The translations under genes and the position numbers were made by a program. Of a stretch of 37,147 bases of DNA, positions 7,980 through 16,504 are shown piece after piece (position 1 is the stretch's first letter; each line of letters begins with the position of its first letter). The notes under the pieces were generated by a model, which was not told the origin of the DNA, did not search any database, and was given only the letters and a program-made list of their open reading frames with translations. The stretch lies in NCBI GenBank assembly GCA_021604525.1, contig BQJD01000036.1:1-37147 (forward strand), written 5' to 3'. The DNA comes from a marine bacterium B5-7. GTDB lineage: Bacteria; Pseudomonadota; Gammaproteobacteria; Arenicellales; CAJQKF01.

Positions 7980-9561
7980 ATCTGTGTAGATAGTCTTCAA
8001 AATTGAAGGAACATTCATGCTGATACTGCACGTGGACAACCTTGTACTGTGCTTCCTTCTGACCTTTACTTAATTGATGCCGTTTAAATGCTTCGCCGGT
8101 TCCCTCACGAACAAATACGATATTTATAGGTTGAAGCCGACCGCTCTCTCTCTTCGCTTCAAACTCTATGTTCTGTTTGCACAAAAATAATTCGATATCC
8201 GACATATCAGTTGGCGGATGTTCGACATACAAATTATATTGAAGCCGTTGTTGACAGCCGATCATGATAAAAAAATTGAACTCTATATCGAGTTCCTGTT
8301 TGATCATGACAATTGCTTCAAGCAGATGATCTTCGTATAGCTTTTCACCTGTCAGATTAATGACTCCTTTACCTTTCTGGACAAACCTGATGGTTGGAGT
8401 GTTGTTGAAATATCCGGTCACTTCTACGATATCGTTAATGTCATAGCGATAAAGCCCGCATTGAGTTGTAGCGAACAGATAATATTGTTTGCCTGGCTCC
8501 AATTGTTCTACAGTCAGATATTCCGGTGAGTCACAATTACGCTGACTGCACTCAATGAATTCATAAAAGTTTTCATGAATGACGGGTATGGCCAGGTTAT
8601 TGATAGCATCAACAGTGATGCTGCCGCGAAATTCACTCGACAGATAGCCCATTTCCACCACATGGGTAGTTTTGGGAAGTAGTCGTGCAAGCGCAGGAAT
8701 GAGGGCGCGACAGCTACCCCCTGTCCAAACAACCACGGATTTCAGATTCGACCAGAGGTGTGAGAATTTGATGGTGCCATTTAATGAGTGTAGTTGACGT
8801 ATCTCCTCGCCCCTATCCGGAGTGATTATGTCTATCGCGTCAACAATCTCGTGTATTCGCTGATTGATCACCTGGTGCAGCTTCAACAGAGTTGAAGGAT
8901 TTGCGGTTGCAATCATGCTGATGTTTTGCTCCATCAATGCATGTACGGCAATGCGAAAATATTTTTCTTCATAATCTTTCAAGTCCAGTATCTCTACGGG
9001 TACCACGTACTTGGCACGAAGCGGCGCCGGCATGCTTTTGTAGATAAGTCCGGACATGGAGCCATAGGGTATGCCGCTATCTAAATATCCCTCCACAGCG
9101 GGACCGACGATACCGAGAATCTTGCCGGAATAAACACCGGGGATTGCAGCATAGTTCGCATAGGCAACAATGTGCTGGCTACGTCGATACTGTTTGATAT
9201 TACTTTTTAATACAGGTATGTATTTCGGTCGCCCGGTTGTGCCACTGGTCTGTGAATACATCTGTGGGTGTTGCGAGTTCAGACTATGTTCCCTGGTCTT
9301 GTCCTGCTGTTCGATATAAGGGCGTAAGGTTTCATAGTCTTGTATTGGAACGGCATTGCAAAAATCCGAATACGAATGAACCGCAGCGAATCCGTGACCC
9401 CTGCCGAAATCGGTATGTTGATTTCGCTTGAGAATATTTTTTAGCACGGCCATTTGGGCGGCTTGAGGATTGGTGGTAGCGCGTAATAATGGTTTCCAAT
9501 GCATCTGCCTGGTCCATAACATCTTCAGATGCGTCACAAAATTAACTGCTGCATTATTCAC
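7939..9561 (-). CDS. GH3-family acyl-adenylate-forming amide synthetase
   Basis: 540 residues, GTG start at 9561 overlapping the desaturase stop (GTGA, 9561-9558). It matches the GH3 auxin-responsive-promoter family of the adenylating superfamily, which in plants joins carboxylic acids such as indole-3-acetate or jasmonate to amino acids through an acyl-AMP. The ATP-binding signature SQTSGTTGRPKYIP is at 103-116. Further typical elements are a VVWTGGS segment, GYLSSEFRG, and the family's YRYDINDIVEVTGY followed by FVQKGKGVINLTGEKLYE. The length is close to that of plant GH3 proteins. Bacterial GH3 homologues are scattered and mostly uncharacterised; a few act as amide synthetases in natural-product pathways. 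Neighbours point to an amide or lipid product: a membrane hydroxylase before it and an enolase-superfamily enzyme after it. Family assignment is firm; substrates are not known. Confidence 0.9.
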   Translation of the reverse strand: MNNAAVNFVTHLKMLWTRQMHWKPLLRATTNPQAAQMAVLKNILKRNQHTDFGRGHGFAAVHSYSDFCNAVPIQDYETLRPYIEQQDKTREHSLNSQHPQMYSQTSGTTGRPKYIPVLKSNIKQYRRSQHIVAYANYAAIPGVYSGKILGIVGPAVEGYLDSGIPYGSMSGLIYKSMPAPLRAKYVVPVEILDLKDYEEKYFRIAVHALMEQNISMIATANPSTLLKLHQVINQRIHEIVDAIDIITPDRGEEIRQLHSLNGTIKFSHLWSNLKSVVVWTGGSCRALIPALARLLPKTTHVVEMGYLSSEFRGSITVDAINNLAIPVIHENFYEFIECSQRNCDSPEYLTVEQLEPGKQYYLFATTQCGLYRYDINDIVEVTGYFNNTPTIRFVQKGKGVINLTGEKLYEDHLLEAIVMIKQELDIEFNFFIMIGCQQRLQYNLYVEHPPTDMSDIELFLCKQNIEFEAKRESGRLQPINIVFVREGTGEAFKRHQLSKGQKEAQYKVVHVQYQHECSFNFEDYLHRYDDGNTRPYNREP

Positions 9562-10856
9562 TGAAATGAATCCAGTCCTCGCACAAATGGCGACTTTATT
9601 TGCTCCACAAAACGCATCGGATAATTACGATTCAGTAAACCTAAATCTCCAACCCGTTTCTCCCTGGGTAAAAACCAGGTACCGAATAGTAAATCCCACA
9701 CGATCAGATTGTTGCCGTAATTATGATTCGATTCTTTGGGAAACTTTGAATGGTGCCAGCGGTGGAGTTCGGGTCCGCTGATGATGTAATTCAGCCATCC
9801 CAACCGGACATCGATATTGCAATGCTGAAAAAACCCGTTGACCGCGTAAAACACGAAATACAAGGCTAGTACTTCCTGAGATACACCGAAAACAAGAAAG
9901 GGCATGGCATCGAACAAAAACTGTATGCCTTTTTCAAGTGGATGAAATCGACCGACATTCAACCAGTACAGTTTGTGTGGTGAATGATGAACCGCGTGCA
10001 ATCTCCATAATGGTGTCCAGTTGTGGGCGAGCCGATGAACCCAGTAGCGCATGAATTCAGCGCTCAAAAGCATTAGTAACATTTGTCCGTAGACAGGCCA
10101 GTGATGTGGCCAAAGATGAGTAGCAGGAGTGCTTTGTTGCGACATCGTCCCAAGAATCATAAATACGATAGAAAAGGACAATAACCGCGGTAACAGTATT
10201 TGCACGAGCAGCATATAGATCGTGTCCTGCGTGACATTATTCCGATCGGCATGCCAGGTTTTTCGATAGGGATATGTACGTTCAAGGAGGGTGATCGCCA
10301 GAGCGGCAGCAATGACAGGAATAAACGTGGCTAGCGACAGGTTTGCACCTCGATAAGCATAGACCATACAAATAATCTGTGCACTCAGCATAATACTGGG
10401 GTAGGCAATCCATCTAATCAGGTGTTGATCGATACGCCAATAATACAGTCCGACTGATATGATGAATGACGCAAGTACCAGATGAAAGATCGTTGGTATT
10501 AAAGCACCTAACCATGAATGTTCGACAGCAAAGCTGAGGCCAGCCGTTAGGCGAAACAGCATTACGAAAAGATAAATAAAGCCTGGAATCAGCCATACCA
10601 ATCCCGTTTTTCGATTGACTCGTAGGGTGTCGGTGCGAACTTTAATAATCATCCGCAGGCAAAGCGCTATTATCATGAGCTGGGCTAGCAGCAATAGCGG
10701 ATAGGGTAATGTCCCGCTTTGCCATGCATCGAAAGGGGGTAGAAAGGTGACGGGATGTACTGTTTGAAGTAGCTGCGCTGCAACCCGAAACACGAATAAG
10801 GTCAGTAAGAAAATTAACCAGGCGCTAAATGGGCGAGAGCTATAATTTACAGTCAT
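9558..10856 (-). CDS. Sterol desaturase / fatty acid hydroxylase family membrane protein
   Basis: 432 residues, ATG 10856 preceded by a purine-rich gagaga. The protein has several hydrophobic membrane segments (about 10-30, 50-72, 86-110, 118-140, 150-190, 213-236, 315-340). It carries the histidine clusters of di-iron membrane hydroxylases: HRLAH (274-278), HAVHH (287-291), H345 and HRWHH (365-369). It would place a hydroxyl or double bond on a lipid-like substrate at the cytoplasmic membrane. It is longer than minimal bacterial members because of an extra N-terminal set of membrane helices. It is the first gene of the operon: its TGA overlaps the GH3 start codon. An AraC-type regulator lies upstream in the same direction after a 238-base gap. 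Confidence 0.9.
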   Translation of the reverse strand: MTVNYSSRPFSAWLIFLLTLFVFRVAAQLLQTVHPVTFLPPFDAWQSGTLPYPLLLLAQLMIIALCLRMIIKVRTDTLRVNRKTGLVWLIPGFIYLFVMLFRLTAGLSFAVEHSWLGALIPTIFHLVLASFIISVGLYYWRIDQHLIRWIAYPSIMLSAQIICMVYAYRGANLSLATFIPVIAAALAITLLERTYPYRKTWHADRNNVTQDTIYMLLVQILLPRLLSFSIVFMILGTMSQQSTPATHLWPHHWPVYGQMLLMLLSAEFMRYWVHRLAHNWTPLWRLHAVHHSPHKLYWLNVGRFHPLEKGIQFLFDAMPFLVFGVSQEVLALYFVFYAVNGFFQHCNIDVRLGWLNYIISGPELHRWHHSKFPKESNHNYGNNLIVWDLLFGTWFLPREKRVGDLGLLNRNYPMRFVEQIKSPFVRGLDSFQ

Positions 10857-11094
10857 ACTGAATCTCTCATTTGTTCGTCATCGCTATTCGACCATTATTC
10901 TAAGGCAGATGTGTTCTGTACTGTTACGAAGACAGGAACACTGAATTACCCATTGTACTGACTATAAATGTGTGTGTTGTATGTGCCCGACGTTATCGAA
11001 TGATCGTGACAGCCGTCACCTTGCCGAGTCCATAGTGTTTATGGTTTTGCTGTCAGTATTGTGAATTGCGATATCTCATGGAAGCGGTTTGATG

Positions 11095-12129
11095 TCATGG
11101 ACATGAATCTAATATCTTGACTCCGATCACGCAAAATTTGCGACGATAAGCACTGGGTGTAATGCCGGTGATTCGTTTAAAAACCCTGCGGAAAAATGAC
11201 GGGTCCTGGTAGCCAACTTTCCAGGCGATTTCATCTATGGACAGGGATGTGGTTTCGAGATGGCTTTTTGCATCTTCGATACGCAGGTTCTGAACATAGC
11301 GAATGGTGGTATAACCGGTAGCATTTTGAAATCTGCGATTAAAACTCCGCTCACTGAGTTCTGATCGCTGCACGACGCTTTCAACAGGGTTTGTCTGATG
11401 ATGGTGTTGACGCAACCAGTTCTGTGCATCCAGAATGATCGTGTCCTGGTGTCGGGTGTTTTCTTGAAAAAGAATGTAGGGTGCCTGGCCATCCTCGTGC
11501 CATTGGAGCAAGAAAAATTTAGCGATGGTACGGGCGGCGGCTGGACCGGCATACCGGCATATCAAATAAAGAATAAGGTCGTGCCAGGCGGCAGATGCAC
11601 CGGACATGACAATACACTCGTCGTCGCCGGTTGTTACCAGCACTTTAGTGGTGTTGAGTTTAACCTTTGGAAAATTACGTCGGAAGGTAGATTCGAATGC
11701 CCAGTGTTGAGTCGCTTCCCGTCCATCGAGAAGACCGGTTTCCGCCAGCAGCAAGGCGCCAGTACATGAAGCGCATATCAATTTATCCCTGGCATATAGT
11801 TCCCGTATCCACTCGACCACCTGTGGATAACGGCCGACGTACCATTCGCCTTCAGCATCTGTAAATAATGATGGGATAATCACGCCGTCGGTGTGTTCCG
11901 CGTTACTCAATCCGTGCTGTACCAGCGTTGGTAATCCAAGCGAGTTAATCATATACCGGTTATCCGTTGATCCATGGTCGGAGAGTGAATCGGGCGCAAC
12001 AATCTCAGCCCTGAAATTAACCGAGCTCGGCACAACCGTGTTGAACAGATTCAACACGGTATACATTCCGGTCAACGAAGAGACATCCGCTTCCGGAATC
12101 GCAAGTAGACTGATATGCATTTCAGACAT
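11095..12129 (-). CDS. GlxA-type AraC-family transcriptional regulator with DJ-1/PfpI domain
   Basis: About 344 residues using the ATG at 12129-12127; ATG 12120 and ATG 12159 are alternatives. The 12129 start is preferred because an inverted repeat at 12152-12167 would otherwise lie at the start codon. The N-terminal ~200 residues form a DJ-1/PfpI-like domain, with CASCTGALLLAETGLLDG around the nucleophile-elbow position. The C-terminal ~100 residues are a double helix-turn-helix of the AraC family, with SERSFNRRFQNATGYT and IDEIAWKVGYQDPSFFRRVFK. Such GlxA-like proteins usually sense a small amide or quaternary-amine metabolite and activate neighbouring genes. It sits between the desaturase-GH3-enolase operon (downstream, same strand) and a divergent methyltransferase, so either could be its target. 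Confidence 0.9.
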   Translation of the reverse strand: MSEMHISLLAIPEADVSSLTGMYTVLNLFNTVVPSSVNFRAEIVAPDSLSDHGSTDNRYMINSLGLPTLVQHGLSNAEHTDGVIIPSLFTDAEGEWYVGRYPQVVEWIRELYARDKLICASCTGALLLAETGLLDGREATQHWAFESTFRRNFPKVKLNTTKVLVTTGDDECIVMSGASAAWHDLILYLICRYAGPAAARTIAKFFLLQWHEDGQAPYILFQENTRHQDTIILDAQNWLRQHHHQTNPVESVVQRSELSERSFNRRFQNATGYTTIRYVQNLRIEDAKSHLETTSLSIDEIAWKVGYQDPSFFRRVFKRITGITPSAYRRKFCVIGVKILDSCP

Positions 12130-12151
12130 GGCAAGGACTGGCGATTTGGCA

Positions 12152-12228
12152 GGAAACAACCGTTTCCGACTATTTTACCTCTTAACATTTCAACAAACTC
12201 ATTGCGATAGTGTGGTTTCACAAAACCA
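12152..12228. promoter_or_regulatory. Two inverted repeats in the divergent regulator/methyltransferase promoter region
   Basis: The 116 bases between the regulator start (12129) and the methyltransferase start (12246) contain two perfect inverted repeats. One is ggaaac-aacc-gtttcc (12152-12167), about 23 bases before the regulator ATG. The other is tggttt-caca-aaacca (12213-12228), about 18 bases before the methyltransferase ATG. Their centres are 61 bases apart, close to six helical turns. They share the arm layout (6-4-6) and partly the arm sequence (gttt/aaac), which fits operator sites for one dimeric regulator. This is inference; no promoter boxes are assigned. Confidence 0.45.
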
Positions 12229-12245
12229 TTAACAGGAACCATGCA

Positions 12246-13064
12246 ATGACATTAACGAAATCCATCGAAACCGGACAAGTGAATCGCAGTGCGGCTGATG
12301 TCTACGAGGAATTCTTCGTGCCCGCGCTCTTTCAACGTTGGACGGAGCCGGTAGCACAAGCAGCTCAGGTCAAACAGGGTGATGATGTATTGGACATAGC
12401 CTGTGGGACTGGCGTACTGGCACGCAGGCTTGCTGCTCGTGTGGGAAAGGCAGGCAAAGTAACCGGACTTGATATCAATGACGGTATGCTTGATATCGCC
12501 CGCAAACATTTGTCATCTATCTTTTGGAGACAGGGCGATGCGGAAGCTTTACCATTTGACGATAACCGGTTCGATGCAGTCGTATGCCAGTTCGGTTTGA
12601 TGTTTTTTCAAGATCGCAAACAGGCACTACGTGAGATGGTCAGGGTCTTGCGGCCAGGTCACAAACTCGCGGTCGCGGTATGGGACACACTGGACAATAC
12701 GCCGGGATACGCTGCCACATCCGGATTGTTGCATCGCTTGTTCGGTGCATCCGTCGCCGAGAGTTTACGTAGTCCGTATGTGTTAGGTGATACGAAAGTG
12801 TTAGTGGAATTGTTTAATCAGCCCGGCCTGAGCGAGGTTTTAATCGATACACGTGAAGGTTTGGCGGAATTCGATTCCATCGAAGACTGGATGCATACTG
12901 ATATTCGGGGTTGGACCCTGGCGGGCATCCTTGACGATGACCAGTATGCCCTGTTGCTAAAGGAAGCGAAGGCTGCGCTAAAGAAGTTCGTTGGGAGCGA
13001 TGGCAGAGTCGTATTCAAAGCACCGGCGCATATCGTAACTGGTACGAAATCGTTAGCCGTTTAA
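12246..13064 (+). CDS. Class I SAM-dependent methyltransferase
   Basis: 272 residues from ATG 12246, with aacagga a few bases upstream; the longer frame from 12210 would run through the second inverted repeat and is rejected. Motif I is LDIACGTG (49-56), then VTGLDINDGML with the acid that holds the ribose, and DAEALPFDDNRFDAVVCQFGLMFF covers motifs II and III. This is the Methyltransf_11/UbiE-like arrangement for small-molecule or lipid-like substrates. The C-terminal ~100 residues form the substrate lid and are not diagnostic. It is divergent from the AraC/GlxA-type regulator and shares its promoter region, so co-regulation is likely. Confidence 0.9.
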   Translation: MTLTKSIETGQVNRSAADVYEEFFVPALFQRWTEPVAQAAQVKQGDDVLDIACGTGVLARRLAARVGKAGKVTGLDINDGMLDIARKHLSSIFWRQGDAEALPFDDNRFDAVVCQFGLMFFQDRKQALREMVRVLRPGHKLAVAVWDTLDNTPGYAATSGLLHRLFGASVAESLRSPYVLGDTKVLVELFNQPGLSEVLIDTREGLAEFDSIEDWMHTDIRGWTLAGILDDDQYALLLKEAKAALKKFVGSDGRVVFKAPAHIVTGTKSLAV

Positions 13065-13236
13065 TGTATTAACGTTAGTTCAATCGGAAATGCGGGTTTT
13101 ACTTAGGCAAAGCTATCGTTCGGGAATTCGTAATCAGAATCCTTGAATGGGTTTAACGGCCGAATTCGATTTCCTATAGAACTCGCTCGGCGCTACAATC
13201 CGGCGCCATCTTTTAAACTTCATTCCGCTGTTGTGT

Positions 13237-13254
13237 TGTTGTCTTCTGACAACA
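13237..13254 (+). promoter_or_regulatory. Perfect hairpin upstream of the thioesterase gene
   Basis: tgttgtc-ttct-gacaaca forms a perfect 7-bp stem with a 4-base loop, 25 bases before the thioesterase ATG. It could be an operator or an RNA hairpin in the leader. No T-tract follows, so it is not a typical terminator. Confidence 0.35.
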
Positions 13255-13279
13255 TAACTGAGCCTGGTGGGAGCCAAGC

Positions 13280-13744
13280 ATGACCGATTCCAAAGACGCG
13301 CACCTTGAAGCTGAGCGGCTGGCGCGTGTGATTGCCGAGAAAATTCCGTTCAATCGGGAAATGGGCTTTGAATTTGATTTTGCCGATGAAGATCGACCGG
13401 TGCTCAAGTTCGAGATGAAGCCGGAGCTGGTAGGCAATTTCATGCGTGGCAATTTACACGGTGGCGTCATCTCGAGTTCTCTGGATGTCATTGGGGGTTT
13501 TGCGGCGTTTTGTGCACTCTTGAAGCGTATCGATCTTGATAAGGAAGATGTAGACAATGTATTCGCCAAGCTGGGCACAATAGACCTGCGTGTGGATTAC
13601 TTGAGGCCGGGGCTTGGTCGTTCGTTCCAGGCAGAAGCGTATATCTTGAGGGTTGGGCGCAAGGTGGCAGTGACCCGAATGGAGCTTCACAATGATTCTA
13701 ATGACCTTGTGGCGGCTGGAACCGGAGCCTATATTGTTGGATAG
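13280..13744 (+). CDS. Hotdog-fold thioesterase (YigI/PaaI-like)
   Basis: 154 residues, start ATG 13280 with ggtgggag upstream. The sequence has the hotdog thioesterase core: FMRGNLHGGVISSSLDVIGG carries the central-helix motif HGG and the catalytic-region acid, and RVDYLRPG plus the VAVTRMEL strand complete the fold. Length and motif order match the YigI-type branch of the 4HBT thioesterases, which hydrolyse acyl-CoA thioesters. It is probably cytoplasmic and oligomeric. It appears to be a single gene with about 215 bases of leader and 170 bases before the next gene. The acyl chain preference cannot be read. Confidence 0.88.
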   Translation: MTDSKDAHLEAERLARVIAEKIPFNREMGFEFDFADEDRPVLKFEMKPELVGNFMRGNLHGGVISSSLDVIGGFAAFCALLKRIDLDKEDVDNVFAKLGTIDLRVDYLRPGLGRSFQAEAYILRVGRKVAVTRMELHNDSNDLVAAGTGAYIVG

Positions 13745-13915
13745 CGCGGTTTCTCTCGTCCGGACTGATTTATTCCCTAAATAATGGTATTTGGGTATCG
13801 ATTACGCCACACAGCCGTGGTGCCAGCGTCAGTCATTTAACTTCAATTTTCAAGAAACCTTAAAAACTTCAATGGTTAACTTCGTATTTCTGCAGCAAAC
13901 TGCTAGAATGTTTTC

Positions 13916-14491
13916 ATGAATATTTCGCTCCACCAGTCGGATAGACCCATGATTGACGATTTGACGGCGGATGAACCCACGCTGACGTCAAAACACAGCC
14001 CCGGATTGGTGCTTTCCGAAGCCCGGCAGGAGCTTAAGTGGAGCATTGAGGACGTTGCGGCCAATCTGAATCTTCGGGTACGTGTCATCGAATCGCTGGA
14101 AAGCGATGATTATTCAGATCTCCCGGGCCCAACTTTCGTTCGCGGCTATCTTAAAGCCTATGCGCGGCTACTGGGTGTCGACGAATCAGAAGTGGTTGAT
14201 AACGAGACCATACTGTCTACCCAGTCGGGTAGCTTCTCCGGGCACGGTGGACCGGTGATGAGTCCTTCGGCATTTCGTCCCAGGCGTCCGCGTGGCAGCA
14301 AGGCCTGGTTGCTTTGGGTCGGGCTGATTGTGCTGATTGTCGTTGCCTGGAGCTTCAGCGGCTTGAAGATATGGGGTCCTGATGGCGTGCTCACTTCGCT
14401 TGGAATAGGTGATGGTGGTGATCGTAGCGACCCATCGGAGATCTCGTTGTCACTCGATCCGGAGTCCCGCACAGGAACCTCCAGCCAGTAA
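13916..14491 (+). CDS. RodZ-like helix-turn-helix membrane protein, short form
   Basis: 191 residues. Residues 29-95 form the RodZ-type HTH_25 domain: LSEARQELKWSIEDVAANLN, then IESLESDDYSDLPGPTFVRGYLKAYARLLG. A basic stretch (RPRRPRGSK, 121-129) is followed by one membrane helix (about 130-147) and a ~40-residue extracytoplasmic tail. Standard RodZ proteins are over 300 residues with a periplasmic beta-rich domain, which is absent here. RodZ links MreB to the membrane for cell-shape control; the short form could be a diverged paralogue. TGCTAGAAT (13901-13909) just upstream resembles an extended -10 box. If used, transcription would begin near the first ATG, so ATG 13949 is a possible alternative start. 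Confidence 0.8.
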   Translation: MNISLHQSDRPMIDDLTADEPTLTSKHSPGLVLSEARQELKWSIEDVAANLNLRVRVIESLESDDYSDLPGPTFVRGYLKAYARLLGVDESEVVDNETILSTQSGSFSGHGGPVMSPSAFRPRRPRGSKAWLLWVGLIVLIVVAWSFSGLKIWGPDGVLTSLGIGDGGDRSDPSEISLSLDPESRTGTSSQ

Positions 14492-14954
14492 ATTATCTTC
14501 GTGGTACTGGCTGGTGCGCACACACGAGTTCTAAATCTGTGTCTTTGCCTCACGCGAATGTCTCGCAGGATTTAGGGTGCATACAGGATATTTGATCAAA
14601 CCCCACTAAATTTTCGTATTCCATTCCGCACGAAGAGCGAGATGACATTTACGATTGTCCGTGAATGTGTTTCGGACTGTGGACGAAGCGGTTGATGTCA
14701 GAATCTTCAAATACGGTCATTGATACCCGAACGACAGCGGGGCATTAACCCGTTACAATTCGATCGTGCAGATTTTTGTAGCCTATTGGCGACACCAATC
14801 GTTTGAGGGTCCTAACGGTCAACGATCGTTGGACATTGATTCACAATAATAATCCTCACCATCTTTGATGATTCTATATTGGCCCTGGTTTGGCGGATAC
14901 CTGTATCAGCCGCTGCCTTCGTTTACATTCAACTTTTTGAGCGAGCCCGACGAT
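14492..14954 (+). other. Long intergenic region without a recognisable gene
   Basis: About 460 bases without a convincing coding frame. The only structure noticed is a perfect 12-base palindrome, caacgatcgttg (14820-14831), which could be an operator. The frame of the next gene is open from 14865, but those first 30 codons do not resemble the esterase family and are treated as leader. Confidence 0.4.
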
Positions 14955-15626
14955 ATGACACAAAACGGTCCAGATCGCGTGGAATTGGTTCACGGCGACA
15001 ACCCCAACTGGTCCATCATTTGGCTGCATGGCCTCGGTGCCGACGGCCACGACTTTGAGCCAGTAGCCGCAGCTCTCAATTTGCCTGATTCGGTGAGCGT
15101 GCGGTTTGTGTTCCCACACGCGCCTTATCGGTCTGTGACCATCAACGGTGGCATGCGAATGCGGGCCTGGTACGATATCCGCGCCATGGAACTGGACTCA
15201 CGCGCCGATGCTGCCGGGGTCGAGGAATCCACGCAACTGCTCAAAGGTTGGGTGGAAGAAGAAATCTCGCGTGGTATCGATCCGTCTCACATTATCCTCG
15301 CAGGGTTTTCCCAAGGAGGTGCGATAGCATTAAATATCGCCCTGAAGCTTGATCAAAAAGTCGCGGGTATCATTGCGCTATCCACTTATATACCGAGTCC
15401 GGTTGCCACCGGTACGGAAGTTGCCAACGCCGGCATCCCGTTATTCATGGGTCACGGCCAGTTCGACCCGGTGGTGTCACCTGCATTGGGTGAGGCAGCA
15501 AGACAAACGATGATTGAATCCGGTTTTGATGTGACCTGGCAGACCTATCCGATGCCGCATTCGGTTGCCCCGGAAGAGATACGCGATATACGAAACTGGC
15601 TCGGTCAGGTGCTTGGTTTCCAATAA
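14955..15626 (+). CDS. Carboxylesterase/phospholipase-family serine hydrolase
   Basis: 223 residues from ATG 14955, the start matching family members (about 220 residues); ATG 14865 would add a non-homologous 30-residue leader. The catalytic triad is S119 in GFSQGG, D171 in GQFDPVV and H202 in MPHSV. The oxyanion-hole region is WLHGLGADGHDF. This is the acyl-protein-thioesterase/carboxylesterase group (EstB or YpfH-like): a single-domain cytoplasmic esterase on short acyl esters or thioesters. It converges on pyrE with 33 bases between the stop codons. Confidence 0.92.
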   Translation: MTQNGPDRVELVHGDNPNWSIIWLHGLGADGHDFEPVAAALNLPDSVSVRFVFPHAPYRSVTINGGMRMRAWYDIRAMELDSRADAAGVEESTQLLKGWVEEEISRGIDPSHIILAGFSQGGAIALNIALKLDQKVAGIIALSTYIPSPVATGTEVANAGIPLFMGHGQFDPVVSPALGEAARQTMIESGFDVTWQTYPMPHSVAPEEIRDIRNWLGQVLGFQ

Positions 15627-15659
15627 CTCGGGACGATACGGTAAAACTGCGGATTCGCT

Positions 15660-16310
15660 TTACTTGACGCCGTAACGATTGCGATAAGTTTCAATACTTT
15701 CAAGCAAAGTAGAGTCGGTATTTTCCAGGCGCAGATACTCGACGAGGTTAGTCAATCTGGCGATGGAGTAGACCGGCAGGCCGTGATCATCAGCCACCAC
15801 CTGAACTGCTGATCGACCGCCCGCGCCTTCGACAATTTCTTCGCGATCGAGTGCAATCAACACCGCCGCCGGGCGTGCTCCAGCAGCCTTGATCAGTGTC
15901 ACCGACTCACCCACCGACGTGCCGGCAGTAATGACGTCGTCGACGATAACTACATCGCCCTTCAGCGGCGCGCCAACCAGGTTGCCGCCTTCGCCATGGT
16001 CCTTGGCTTCCTTACGATTGAAGGCAATAGGGATATCGTGATCGAACACACGGTCGAGGGCCATTGCCACAGCAGTCACCAGGGGTATGCCCTTGTAGGC
16101 TGGTCCGAACAGCATGTATTCACCGGGCAGGTGATGCTCAAGGGTCCTGGCATAATATTCTGACAGCCGGTTTAAACTGGCGCCGCTGTTGAACAGACCC
16201 GCGTTGAAAAAATATGGGCTGATGCGACCGGATTTCAGAGTGAATTCACCGAATCGAAGAACATTTTGTTGAATGCAGAATTGAAGAAATTCTTTTTGAT
16301 AATCTAGCAT
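15660..16310 (-). CDS. pyrE: Orotate phosphoribosyltransferase
   Basis: 216 residues. The enzyme transfers ribose-5-phosphate from PRPP to orotate to make OMP, the fifth step of pyrimidine synthesis. The PRPP-binding motif VVIVDDVITAGTS is at 120-132, the flexible-loop lysines and histidine are in FNRKEAKDHGEGG (97-109), and FTLKSGRISPYFFN (23-36) is the N-terminal orotate-side motif. Length matches the gammaproteobacterial enzyme (about 213). It is transcribed divergently from the AmpG-like permease, with about 190 bases between the starts. Confidence 0.97.
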   Translation of the reverse strand: MLDYQKEFLQFCIQQNVLRFGEFTLKSGRISPYFFNAGLFNSGASLNRLSEYYARTLEHHLPGEYMLFGPAYKGIPLVTAVAMALDRVFDHDIPIAFNRKEAKDHGEGGNLVGAPLKGDVVIVDDVITAGTSVGESVTLIKAAGARPAAVLIALDREEIVEGAGGRSAVQVVADDHGLPVYSIARLTNLVEYLRLENTDSTLLESIETYRNRYGVK

Positions 16311-16504
16311 TGTGGTGCAGGTTCCCGGGAATAATTCGTCATGAAGAACGTGTTAACGATCGATTGCGCATGGACCGCGAATGTTGTTTCAGGTACTGTC
16401 CTTGCGCTGAACTGTATCGCATAAAGCCGGACCGCACCACGATTTGGATCAGCCTCTTATCGGCCGGTTTAACAACCAGATAACCATACCATTTGACGTC
16501 ATCC

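Noticed and set aside
11006-11019. Short inverted repeat gtgac-agcc-gtcac after the AraC-type gene
   Set aside because: A 5-bp stem without a T-tract is too weak to call a terminator or operator.
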